DNA from: Micropterus salmoides | Lineage: Eukaryota; Chordata; Actinopteri; Centrarchiformes; Centrarchidae | NCBI RefSeq assembly: GCF_014851395.1 | Contig: NW_024041150.1 | Coordinates: 27,455,225-27,519,224 of the forward strand | DNA: 64,000 nt | Direction: 5' to 3' | Shown here: in pieces, positions 23,456 to 34,632 of the stretch | How the letters are laid out: each line of letters begins with the position of its first letter | Position numbering within the stretch: position 1 is the stretch's first letter | Made by a program: the position numbers and the translations under genes | Notes under the pieces: model-generated | What the model was told of the DNA's origin: nothing | What the model saw: only the letters and a program-made list of their open reading frames with translations | Databases searched by the model: none

Positions 23456-24545
23456 GTGGTGATAATTATATATTATACACAGCTAAAGAAGACCACAGAT
23501 TTTAGGGTAGTGGTGGGAGACACAGCCAAGGAATCTGTCAATTACTTAGGCTGTGTCTCAGACAATCATTCATTAGGAGAGCGCATGGCTCAGATGGTGC
23601 TCACTAAAGTCAACCAAAGAATCAGATTCTCGCAAGAATCTCGATATTTTTTGATAGAACAGCGCTAGAGACTTTGGCAGAGGTTCTCATCTAGTGTCAT
23701 TTTGATTATGCATACCTCTCCTGGTATAAAAGTGCACCTATGAACACTATATGTATACTATACACCTATAAAAAGAAGCTACTCACATAGCAAATCAAAC
23801 TGGTGCGAATGGTCCTTAAACTTCCATATAGGACACATCTTCTTCCCACTCATTTCATCCATTGAGAGAGTTTCACAAATCCAAATGTGTCTAACCCACA
23901 GGATTGTTCACAATTAGGCTATGCACAAACGTAGCTGTACAACTACTTTACCAAAATTAGGGAATACCATCACTATCCCAAGGGGGAACTGATTTGGTTC
24001 CCATTAGGTTTAAGAGTTCTTTCCTGTATTCAGCTGTCATTATGTGGAATGGCTACCAATGAGCATTAAAACCTTTTAAATAGGTTGAGTAACAAAATGG
24101 CTGAGTGGCCAATATCATGAAATGTTGTCAATATGCTGTTGTTTTAAATTTCAGTTTAAATTTTGCTTTGTAGCCCACAGGCCAGTTCAATTTAAGTCAA
24201 ATTTAGTGACCTTCCTTATATATTGTATAGCAATGTGATAGAAATAGTTGAATTGTACATAGGAGTGTGTAAGGATTAATATTATTGTATTGTTACTGCA
24301 TTTTATTTTTTAAGAGAAACGATGTAGGCCTATACTTGGAAGCTGCTAATAACTAACTATAGTTGTCTTTTCATGAAGCTCCTACCAATTTGCCTTCCTA
24401 AAAAGGACCACAATAGAAATAAGCCGTCTGGCTTTATTGTGTTTTTTTCCTTTTGATGGTATCTGTAGCTGGGGCATCTCTTGCTGCAGGTGCCACTTTT
24501 ATATTTACAATCAATAAAGAAGTTCAATCAATTCAATCAATCATT
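23456..24545 (+). pseudogene. Degenerate LINE: 3' part of ORF2 and tail
   Basis: Plus-strand frames read VNYLGCVSDNHSLGERMAQM, then (after a stop) CHFDYACLSWY, then LVRMVLKLPYRTHL. This order is seen after the reverse transcriptase palm in jockey/CR1-type LINEs (YLG...H...V..RL; FDYA...W). Stops and frame changes are many. The 3' end closes with aatcaataaag and ttcaatcaattcaatcaatc, a retroposon tail. Clade assignment is uncertain. Confidence 0.7.
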
Positions 24546-25643
24546 TCAGAAAGTGAAGCTTGTTGGACAGATGAAAATAATGAGAGTCAGACTGCTGCTT
24601 TCATTGGGGCAAAACTTGACCTGATGATGGCACCAAAGGAAAGGCCATCACATAAACAGGTTTACGTCCAGACTCGAGGTGGAGGCAGGGGAGGGGGACT
24701 GAGCCAGTACCTGACTGCTGTTGAAGGCCCTGCACACTCATGAAAAACCCACACAGGAATTTTTTATTTTGCCCTGATTAGGACAGAGTCTGTAGCCAAC
24801 AGACACCGCTTGACTGATGTCTCCCTCTACTGGTAGCTTTGTTGTTGGAGCAGGACCTTTACTAATTTTACAACAAATCATAACACCATAACTGACACAT
24901 CCCAGCGACCTTGACTTCTCCTATCTGCATGACCCCACAGAATCAAAATGACCTTTAATCGCCAGGTATGTGTGCATATACAAGGAAGTTGACTCTGGTT
25001 TTACATTACTCTCAGTGTACACAAGAATGAACAAACAGGATAACAAGCTCAGCAAAAACAGACACAAACTAAATTTTAAAAAGTAAACACATATTTAAAA
25101 CCAGTGATGGTAAGGTTACTTTGGAAATGTAATAGTTTTACTTTTCTCATTTTCTAATAAATGTTTTCACCTCTTAACCATTATCAAAAGATAGCTTGAG
25201 AGGCAGTTTAACTGTCAGGTGGCGCTGAAAACCCATAAACCAATCAAAAGTATCAGAACGGTATCAAACTTTACTAAATGGCTGTGCCTAGAAATGGCAA
25301 TGGAAGACATTGTGCAAATGAAAAATATGCAAAGAATATTATTCAACATATAGACTAGCTTTTTACAGAATATTTTCATAGCCTAAGTAGGCTATCTCTA
25401 ATTTAATTAGCCTACACAGTTTTCCCCAGTAACTGTGACAGTTTACAGTTACATTTATTTTGTAATTAAATTAGCCTGCATCATTAAATTTCACGTTACT
25501 CCCCAACACTGTTCACAACCATAAACAACATTTGTTGACAGAAAGACATTAGTGTATTGAAATAGTGAAAAGGATGCAGGAATATAAACAAGCAGTAATT
25601 ATGCAATGTTATTATGTACATGAGGCAGGTGGATGTGATAAAG
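24546..25643. other. No gene recognised
   Basis: About 1.1 kb of unassigned sequence before the hAT element. Confidence 0.45.
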
Positions 25644-25651
25644 CCTATGTA

Positions 25652-27336
25652 CAGTGGTGGAAAGTAACGAAGTACAAATACTTCGTTACTGTACTCAGTT
25701 TTTTTTCGGTATCTGTACTTGAGTATTTTTAGTTGTTGCAACGTTTTACTTTCACTTCGATAAATTTCAAAGCCAAATATCAGACTTTTTACTCCGTTAC
25801 ATTCTGCAAAAGACTTCCTTACATTGTTATTAGTAGCCTATGCAGCGCACCTGAGTTGCGCGGCACTGAAAAACAAATGCAAAACTGATAAAGCCGACTC
25901 GGCGCGAATCAACTTCAGCCAGCTGATGCGACAACTGCATAAGCTGGACGGCCCCGTTTCACTTTCCTGTCAAAGGTGAACGCGAAAGTTTAAAACCTTG
26001 AGAGGATGAAGAGGGAATATCCTTCCAGGCACGAGAAAAATAGTCAATGAGAATGAAGTGCGTGAACAACAGTCAAACTTGTTCTCTCGTCTGTAAATCT
26101 GATGTCAGCAGATAGCTTTTACAGGAGTTTAGTTCCAACTCTGGACAAATCCAAGATGGGAACTAATGGATCCACATTGACTATTAAAATGTTGATTAAC
26201 TGGACAGACTGGGCAATATGGATGCACATCTCAGTAAATAACAAGCATCACATAATCAGCCCAGTCATTTTATAATTAGTATAACATATTTTAAAATGTA
26301 TGAAACCTGGACGAGTCAGTTTGAATGGGCCTGATGCAGCTGATAACATAAAGAAAATATCTATAATTTACAGGTGCTATGGTTAAGTCTGTCGGAGTAG
26401 ATGCTGGATCATCAGCCAGTACAGGAACAGACTCCAGCCAGTCAGCCAGTATAAGCACAGCTGATCCACATCCAGTCAGAATTTTTTAGCTGGTCCCACA
26501 GACCAGGTGAAACACGTCCAGCCTCAGCCAGTACGAGCACAGCCAGAGATGTAAAGCCAGCAGCTCAGACCCTAATGGAACAGCTGCTGCTCCATCAAAT
26601 GACCCCGCAGATTGTCCACCAGTCTTATCAGACTTCATGAGGTCTGAGTTATGGTGCGCAGAGGTCTGTTCAAACCAGCACTAGATTTTTCTAGAGGTTT
26701 CTATTCAGGCTTCTTACAGAGGGAGGATTGTAGTGAGAGCTTTGTGGTGTCAGGTGCGACTGTGCAGCAGCTCTGTTTTTGCAATGTGGGTCGCAGCCAG
26801 TTTGTGACCAAGCAGAAATGTAGCTGGTAGAGTTTTGAAATATAAACATCTGAAAACTGAAGCCAACTTTGCTTTGTTTGGGACTGCGAGCTGCACTTTA
26901 TGAGCAGTGCTGAAGTTAACATGTGTGGGGTTTTGGTGAGATTGTGAATTGAGAAGTGTTTTCAGTTAGTTTTGGTTTCCGCCTCCTTGTCTCATCTTAT
27001 CCAAAGTCCCAAATGGGGTTCTGTGTCTGTCAGATGGTCTGAAGGGGATACTACCACAACAGCAGAGCAATAACGCAGACGTATGCTACCCACAGTATGG
27101 GATATATCCACTTGTCCTCTTGGAACTCAGTTTTCCTTATTGTGATTCACTGTAACTTATAATGCTGTATTCAAACCTGTCTTGAGTGAATTTAAAAATA
27201 TTGCTTTTTGTGAGATCATTAGATTTTGATGTGTAGTACTTTTACTTTTGTTTACTTAAGTATTTTTACAACCAGCTACTTTTTTACTTTTAGGCTACTT
27301 GAGTATGAATACTTTTGAATACTTCTTCCACCACTG
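25652..27336. mobile_element. hAT-type element with perfect 8-bp target duplication
   Basis: The ends are cagtggtggaaagtaacgaa on the left and cttcttccaccactg on the right. They are flanked by identical cctatgta at 25644-25651 and 27337-27344. The sub-terminal actttta/agtactt-rich sequence belongs to a very common teleost hAT group (CAGTGGTGGAAAGTAAC). At 1,685 bp it is longer than most non-autonomous copies. The interior has a short Ser-rich open stretch near 26380-26487 and local cagccagta repeats, but no recognisable transposase. Confidence 0.93.
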
Positions 27337-27344
27337 CCTATGTA

Positions 27345-28000
27345 CTATATGACAGCTACACAATAACTAGTAAGTAGTAAATATACAGGTGGATACACCT
27401 ACACACTGTGAAGCTGTGATGCGGCCCTGTGTTCTGTGTTGTGTTCAGGGGTCCATCTGATAATGGGCCCATGATATGAACTAAATCAAAGAGTTAGTGG
27501 CCACAGCTCAGACTCAGCTTGTTAGATTCAGCTCTACATTGTCCTCCGTGGGTCTAGTCGTTTCTAATGACCATGGAGCAGCAACAGCACCTCTGACTGG
27601 CCAGCTGTTGAGCTCACAGGACTCTTGGAGCCTCATCCTGCTCACAACAGAAGGTGGCAGCAATATGAAACTGCTATCAGACGCCCTGTTAGTGCTCTGT
27701 GGGCTCGGCATGCTGCACTATTTCAGACAGAGGAAAGTGAATTAAACATGAAATGTAAAAATGAAGGCAGGGGACAAATCAACTAAGACATTATACTATA
27801 GCCTAGGTGAACGCTTATAGCCTAAGGTTTTTTAGGCTTCATTTTGCAATTCCATTTTGAAAGGAAATTGTCTTTTCATCCCAAAGACTAAATGTTAATT
27901 CATTAACCTATTTAGAAGATTATAATTAAACACTTAAAAGTCGAGATGAAGTTATTTAAGAGGCTCACTGAAAACTGCAGGATGTCTGTTCTACAGCGCG
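27345..28000. other. 5' flank of the GPCR gene; nothing recognised
   Basis: The only long frame (27497-27745, plus) shows no domain and no conserved splice context. Confidence 0.4.
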
Positions 28001-28004
28001 TGTG

Positions 28005-28012
28005 AGAGAGCG

Positions 28013-28092
<80 letters not shown>

Positions 28093-28099
28093 AGCGAGC

Positions 28100-28172
<73 letters not shown>
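28005..28172. repeat. (AG)n microsatellite with GC interruptions
   Basis: About 165 bp of nearly uninterrupted GA dinucleotides on the plus strand with occasional gcgcga breaks. It ends about 150 bp upstream of the GPCR start codon, in its promoter or 5' UTR. Confidence 0.97.
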
Positions 28173-28175
<3 letters not shown>

Positions 28176-28323
28176 TGAGCGGATGATCACACTGAGTCAG
28201 ACTTCAGTGAGGCAGCGGTGAGAGAGGATCATGCGGCGAACAAACTTTCTTTCCCATCCGCTCCACCGCCTTCATCGTCATCGTCATCATCCTGTGAATC
28301 CCACCAACCCCAGCTGAGGAATT

Positions 28324-29289
28324 ATGTCAGCAAACAACACCACTTGGTCACCAGAGACGGGAGACGGCGAATACACCTGCGTGCGCTTTTATGTGTCCAC
28401 CGTGTCCTTCTCGGTGCTGCTCTTCTTCAACTTCCTCATCAACTCGACCATAGTTCGCGTGGAGCGGCTCCGGAGTCATGCCCGCTTCGTGCTGGTTTTC
28501 CACCTGCTTGTATCCGCCCTGGTTTACCTGGGGATGAGCAGTGTCTTCTACTATCAGATCCACCTAGGCGCGCGGCCAGGCCGCTCCGCCTGCCTGGCCA
28601 TGATCACCATCTTGATCAGCAGCGCCTCCAACATCCTGCTGACGCTCACGGCCATGGCTCTGGACCGCTACTGCGCCGTGTGCCACCCCATGCGCTACAC
28701 CTCTACCTGCATGTCGGGTCACTGGCCCTGGCTGCTGGGCGTGCTCACCTGGCTGGTGGCTTTGGTCATTCCCCTAAGCTTGATCCTCAACCCAGACTCC
28801 TCCAACACCACCACCGGGGACAACTATAACGGGGAGTGCGGCCGGGAACAGCTGAAGAAAGGCGAGCTGCAGAAGGTGCTGTTCATAGGTTTGTGCACGC
28901 TGCTCATCCTGTACAGCTACGTGAGGATACTAGTAGAGGGGCGGCGGTTAGGAGTGCTGAACCGGCGGAACCGGGCCGGGTGCAGGACAATAGCACTGCA
29001 TGGGAGCCAGCTGGCTGTGTACATCCTCCCCAACTTTGTGAACTTCGTGCTGACGATATTGTTCAAACGGGGGCTCATACAGCCAGAGACTAAACAGCTG
29101 TCAGCCGTGGTTATATTTGCTTTCTTCAGTTTGGCGCAGTGCGTTGCGCCGGTTGTTTACGGTTTGCGCAAAGAGGAACTACTGGAGCAGCTGAGTCGCA
29201 GGTTCCCCTGCTGCTCCCGATACTTGAAGAGTGCCCTCGGCTGGACTGTGAACGTAAACTGGACACAAACCCAACCAAAAACAAGGTAG
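28324..29289 (+). CDS. Class A (rhodopsin-like) orphan GPCR, odorant receptor 131-2-like / GPR148-like
   Basis: A 321-residue protein in a single coding exon with seven hydrophobic segments, at about residues 22-46, 53-78, 88-111, 133-156, 182-204, 221-247 and 258-281. The N-terminus has an NNTT glycosylation site. DRYCAVCHP (114-122) is the DRY motif at the end of TM3. Cys90 and Cys172 can form the usual extracellular disulfide. TM7 ends APVVYGLR in place of NPxxY, TM2 lacks the usual Asp, and TM6 has YILPN instead of CWxP. The blocks INSTIV, AVCHPMRY, RTIALHGSQL and VVYGLRKEEL resemble fish odorant-receptor-131-2-like proteins and the related GPR148 group. The subfamily is therefore a family-level inference, while membership of class A is firm. 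The ATG at 28324 opens the frame just before TM1. The TAG stop lies inside a splice-donor consensus (see findings). Confidence 0.9.
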   Translation: MSANNTTWSPETGDGEYTCVRFYVSTVSFSVLLFFNFLINSTIVRVERLRSHARFVLVFHLLVSALVYLGMSSVFYYQIHLGARPGRSACLAMITILISSASNILLTLTAMALDRYCAVCHPMRYTSTCMSGHWPWLLGVLTWLVALVIPLSLILNPDSSNTTTGDNYNGECGREQLKKGELQKVLFIGLCTLLILYSYVRILVEGRRLGVLNRRNRAGCRTIALHGSQLAVYILPNFVNFVLTILFKRGLIQPETKQLSAVVIFAFFSLAQCVAPVVYGLRKEELLEQLSRRFPCCSRYLKSALGWTVNVNWTQTQPKTR

Positions 29290-32235
29290 GCCTATGTCCC
29301 AATAGACATTTGTTTTTACTTTCCATACAGTCATAAAGAAATCAAGGTACCACTTTGCTCATTATCACCCTTTATAAAAAGTCTATTTGTAACTAATCAC
29401 TTAGCCTATTGTGAGCAATCTATGAAAAAACGAATTTACTGGCGAGTCCTTAATTGTCGAGTTATTTAAGGTTCAGTAGGTATAAAAGAAATATCATCTT
29501 ATCATATTTGCTAAAGCTGTCAATATATCCTGGCAGTAGTTCATGACACAGATAATCTGGAAATGTTCCTCTGGCTCCTCCTCATTTTCCTAAGGCCATT
29601 TGCAAGAATCCACCACAAACAACTAGTGAGAGCCAAGAGCAGTCTCAATAACAGTGTCATTGCTCCTGAACAGGCTGCAGCCGCATGCTCTCAGTCAAGC
29701 TCAATATCTTCAGCATGCGACTTCAGAAGTTTTGAAAAACACAATGGCCGAGAAACAACCAACCACAAGGGAAGAACTGCCCCACCCGGAGGCATGATGA
29801 CAAACAGTGGGGAATAACTTTTGAGCGTGGACATTGGTGAACTAGCCTCTCATCCAGCTGTTAGACGTTGTCAAAGCTGCCTCTGCCCTGGGCCGCGAAG
29901 CATTGGAGGTGCGTTTTTGAGAAGACCAGTCCAAGCGAGAAGGATGTGGGGTTAGTGTTAGGATTAGGGTAGGGCAGTGTTGTAAAAGGCGTTAAAATCT
30001 GAGTTTAGCACATGCGTAGAACAAATCGGGCACTTACAAGCCCTTCACCCGATTACGTTTCGAGGGGCAGGCGCCTTCTGCTGCTGTACGAATTTGTGGG
30101 TTTGGATGGGAGGGGCTTAAAGGAGGGATACGAGCAGCAGAGGAAAGTTTTGCATGGCATGTTCTTAATTTGTTACCGACTGCAGCTTAAATGCTCACCA
30201 TATTCTCACTTTTTAATGATTCAACAAGTCTGCAGCAAAAGACTTCATTGCCATCAAAAGTTAGAAAGTAAACTCCAATATGTTAATTAATCATCCATAA
30301 AATATTGTTGCAATAGCCTAATTCATGAAATTCGCTGTCGTAAATGTTAAAATGGGTTAATAAATGGATGGGTTTTTTCTTTACAACACCAAAATACATA
30401 ATGAATTTTTAGTCCAGACACTTAAGTAGGCCTCCCTTAGAGCTCCCATATTTAACTTTGTGTTCACCCAAGACGCTGAATACAAATACTTATTTAAATG
30501 CGTTCATTTAGGAGAGCTTCATCGGCCTACTCTTCACTAAAAATAATAAACATTTGATAACCATAAAGATATAAGCAACAATGCAAAGAAGTGCTGAATG
30601 CAACATCTAAAATGAAAAAGTGAATTCTTTGAAGACGGCTGATCAATAACAAGAAAAGGTCACCGGATTGAAAGAAATGTGTGAAACTAGTTGATCTGCA
30701 TAAAGTTCAACATTACTGTGGCAACTGTTGCATGATTTGAGGATGAAAGCACAGCCGATCATAAAATGCTTCCCCTCTGTGTGTTTTGGAAATTAGAGCG
30801 TGTCACGACATTTCACCACATCAGAGCAACTTGATGTACTGCTGAAGCTTTACTGTTTCATTTCAGGTTCTTTTTACTCCCTTTTCCCCCCTCAGGGAGC
30901 GAACACTGACAGCCCAGACGATCATTTCCCTCGAGGTCCCGCAAGTCCCACAGGAGGAAGAAACATCGCCGATGCCAGTCAGGAGTTCCTCACATGACTT
31001 GCACTCATGTCAAGACGATTCGGACAACGCGTGACGAGGGAAAAGGCAGGTCAATGTCAGGATCAAGACAGCCACAGGAACATTTGGATAAGTGGCTGTT
31101 CTCATTTCAGGCCTGAAAGGAATTAAAGGAACCGCCTTGGACACAATCATCCTGATCCATAAGGTTTCTTCCTCACCAGAGAACATTAAGACCTGGAAGT
31201 GCATCAGTGTCACGCCACCACATCAGCATGTTTATACTTTGCTAAAACCTTTTGTCAGGGGAGCACAAGGTGAAGCTGCTCGCTGGCCAACAGCAGAAGA
31301 CAGGACGGTTTCCGAAGAAGTGGGTAGTTCTCTTATTGTACATTTTCCTGGCTGGTCCAGGAAATCTTCAGGACATCTCTGGCCTCTACAAACAGCCCTG
31401 CATCATTTGGGATTGAAATGATTGGGATGGAGGATAGACTTAAACATACCATCCGGTGAATGTTGTTTCTATGTTTGTTCAACCTTGTGGATATTAAAAA
31501 ATTGTGAGTTTAATGATTGATTCACTTGAGTATTTCCAGCACTGCTGAAATCAAGAGAGGGCAGGTCACATGCAATTTCACTTTTAATATGAGAATTATT
31601 TGAGAAGACGGACACAATTCTTTTATCTATCTGTTAAATGATAGGTGCAGAGGCGGATGTAGGCTACGCCAAAAGTGTTGTTTTGAGTGTCAGTACTGGA
31701 GATAAAAAGATCTATCTGGTGTTAGATCACACTCTGGGCGCAGTAAACACTTGTTATTTTCCTTTAAAAGTTTTTTTTTCACATTTTAACATGCAGTAGT
31801 AAATAGATTAGACTTCGTCACCAGAGGGAAATGCTTTTTCACAACACAGTACATCACCAATCAGTATTCAACATTATCCTCCCCATATATATATATATAT
31901 TTTCCCAACCTATATACACCACAAATAGCATATATAACAACAGACAGGACAGGTCCAGACTCACAGTGCATCGAGACACCTTGTTGAGGGCTGCAATGGC
32001 TACATGTACCAGGCTTTTTTGCCCAAACAGGCCCTTCTTCACCTCAGGGACCTGAGCCTGCGCCCAGAGGGTAGAAGAGAGAATTGGCCATTCAGATGTG
32101 ACCTATTAATAATGCATTCACCTCATGAATCATGACATTTCTCTTCCTTATTTGGTATTACAGTAGCTGCTCTTAACAAAAAGTATAAACACTGATCAAT
32201 ATCAGCGATCCTGGCTCTGCATTACTTAGTACTGG
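29290..32235. other. Downstream of the GPCR; no further gene established
   Basis: About 2.9 kb with short chance frames. A strong pyrimidine tract and cag at 30871-30895 could be a 3' splice site. AATAAA occurs at about 30357. A (TA)n run lies near 31885-31900. Confidence 0.4.
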
Positions 32236-32605
32236 ATCAGAAATAAGCTATCAAGACTGTTGGCTTAGCTTAAAGAAGCGGGAAAAGGTTAGCCTACCCC
32301 CCCCCCCCCCGTGAAAAAATCACTTACAGTCACCTCTAAAGCTCACAAGGTAACATGTTATATCTCACAAATTGTCATTTTTACATTGTGCTTTTCATAT
32401 GGCGTAAACAACAGATATAATGTGTTAATTGGTGAGCTTTAGCTAGCTGTTATCTTATTCCCAATCTTTATGTTAAGCCAAGTTAACCGTATCCTGGCTA
32501 AAGCTTCACATTTAATGGACACCGTTATCCATCTTCTGATCTAACTCTCTGCAATAAAGCAACAGACTTCCCAAAATGTTAAATTATCCCTTCAAAGGCA
32601 AATTA
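32236..32605 (+). repeat. Common teleost interspersed repeat, copy 1, with (C)14 run
   Basis: The series tggcttagcttaaagaagcg, cacctctaaagctcac, agatataatgtgttaattgg, gagctttagctagctgttat, ttatgttaagccaagttaac, then atctaactctctgcaataaa matches a very common fish repeat. Its central part is palindromic (ctctaaagctcac against gtgagctttag). A C homopolymer of about 14 lies near 32300. A second fragment is at 35258-35480. Confidence 0.65.
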
Positions 32606-33289
32606 TCTTAAGTTTTACACAATTCTGAGCTAAAGTCCCCTAATGGAGATTTGGCCTGAAAAATCTCAACTTTCTCAAAGAAAAGCTGACTTTTCCTTTC
32701 CTTTAATATTAACCACTACTAAAAAAGAGGAAATTAAGCCTATATAATGCGTGGGGAATGCCTCAAGCTTTTGCTGCTGAGCTCACTAGTTAGTTTTTAG
32801 TCAGATGGAGCGAAACCATGCCTGGGGAATTCATGTTTTAACCACAGGGCTTGTGAAGCACTGGCACAACCCTCATCTTCGCTCAGTCTCGCACCCACAG
32901 CACTGTGTCAACTCAGTGTGTATATGAGTGCAGGAAGGGGTTCCTGTTTGAATGCACCAGCAGCCGCCATAGCATTTACTGGTATTCCTGTACAGAGCTT
33001 TTGCCCTGCAAGATCATGGGCAGCAGAAGTGAAAGTAGAGTTGTTAACTGCTGTGAGCACAACAGAAGTAGGAAGGGAGATTGGCAGTGGGGAAATATTG
33101 TTTCGATGGGATTTTTTATTTTTATTTTTTTGCTGAGCTTAAATATTTAATTGCTTTTTACTGAGTTTTACCCAGGCAGAGGCCTAAAAAAAGATATATT
33201 TAATATTAATTTAATGATGAAAATGATCAGCATAACACATATTACATAAATACATATTAAACTAATATAGACATTCATAACTCTCACTG

Positions 33290-33480
33290 GTGAAAGCCAA
33301 GACAGATACATGGATAGACAAACAGACAGATACTTTATTAATCCCAATCAGTACATGCGCTGTAAAACCAAAAAAGGTCACAGTAGCTCCGCACAAACAC
33401 TGATCAAACAAGGTGGGACAATCATCTGGCATCATTAGAGGTATTTTTAGATAGATAACATGTGATTTCTTTGAAGGCAT
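33290..33480 (-). repeat. Retroposon tail (minus strand)
   Basis: On the minus strand the sequence ends gggattaataaagtatctg followed by tctgtttgtctatcc units. This is the 3' end typical of a teleost LINE/SINE. The body extends to about 33480. Confidence 0.55.
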
Positions 33481-34211
33481 GTGATCATATCTGTTTCAGA
33501 ATCAGCCACACTGCACATTAACTGTTCAGATAACAGATTACTGACTTAACAGCAGCATTGTTTCTACACGGTACAAGTTAATGGGAAGGCAAGAATGTAC
33601 AGACCTAATTTAAGTTTTAGGAATGCGTTAACACACTTTGATAACAGCAGATTAGGTGCATTTATTGTACAAGAAATGATTTCTTAAAATTTCTAAACTC
33701 CAGGTATGCAGAGTGGTGTTTAACTTTCTACAATTATAGTTAATGACGTCTGCGACTTTCAGCTAAGAAAATAAACACTTGCACTTTGGAAGTTAATGCG
33801 ACGCCCTTTAAAGAGCTTAGAGTGAAGTTGACCTGCACTTGTTTAAAAATACACGTGTAAGCTGCATGTGAGGAACTACAAACGGCATCTGTGGACCGGT
33901 TTCTAAGGCAAAAGGTTTTGCTCCTGACACTGTCTCTGTCATGAGCTCAGAGTGAGCTTATGAACATGCACATCGTTATATACATTTGAATTCTCTTTTA
34001 CAATACCTTTGTGTATAACTTAAACCCCTTTAAACAGATGAGCTTCCTGTTCCACTGGCCTCAAAGTTGCATTGACACATTTTCCCTTCAACACCAAAAT
34101 CACACCATAACTTCACGTTTCACTAGATTCAACCGCAGGAAAGCTACAAAGGCTGAAATAAAGTAAACTTAAAAGCTCCGTGCACACAATCGATTAGATG
34201 CAGGTGGTAGT
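33481..34211. other. Downstream of acadvl; nothing recognised
   Basis: Unassigned sequence without a coding exon. Confidence 0.4.
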
Positions 34212-34436
34212 AGGGCTGAATGATTTGTAGAAATAATGTGATTTTTCTTGCCTACTGAACAATTTTAATCATTTTCCCCCCGGTAGATTAAACCTCCAGC
34301 TCACAGTGAGACTTCCAGCACCAAAATCTAGAGGTTGTGAGTCAGAATTTAATAAATAAGTACCTGAAAAAAAAAAAAACAACTGCTTTGTATCACATTG
34401 TAATTTCTGTATAAAAACAAGAAATCATTCAGCCCT
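34212..34436. mobile_element. 225-bp MITE with AGGGCTGAATGATTT ends
   Basis: The left end agggctgaatgattt and the right end aaatcattcagccct are perfect 15-bp inverted repeats. The interior is A/T-rich with no coding. It lies about 200 bp past the acadvl stop codon, within or next to its 3' UTR. The end type recalls non-autonomous hAT elements of fish, but I see no clear target duplication. Confidence 0.8.
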
Positions 34437-34632
34437 CAGTTGTAAGTGCAACTCAGTACACAGAAGCTTAATTACACAAAGCAGATAAAAAGGGCACAGA
34501 TGTATGATGGAGCAATTGTGGCAATAACAAAAGTTGATAAATTGTGGGAATACTTGGCATACATGGCGCTGGTTAGAGATGCATAAGTGTGGAAAAAAAC
34601 AGACATAAAGATCCATAAAGATACAAGCGTGT

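Noticed and set aside
27497..27745. 82-residue frame upstream of the GPCR
   Set aside because: No domain, no splice context and composition like the flanks.
27912..28190. Ser/Leu/Arg repeat frame on the minus strand
   Set aside because: It is a translation of the AG microsatellite.
28218..29093. Long overlapping frames in the GPCR region
   Set aside because: They are out-of-frame shadows of the GPCR coding sequence, with no domain.
30800..30997. Short frame ending GRNIADASQEFLT after a good acceptor, as a separate gene
   Set aside because: Joined to the GPCR donor it is not in frame, and no other upstream exon was found. The splice site itself is kept as a finding.
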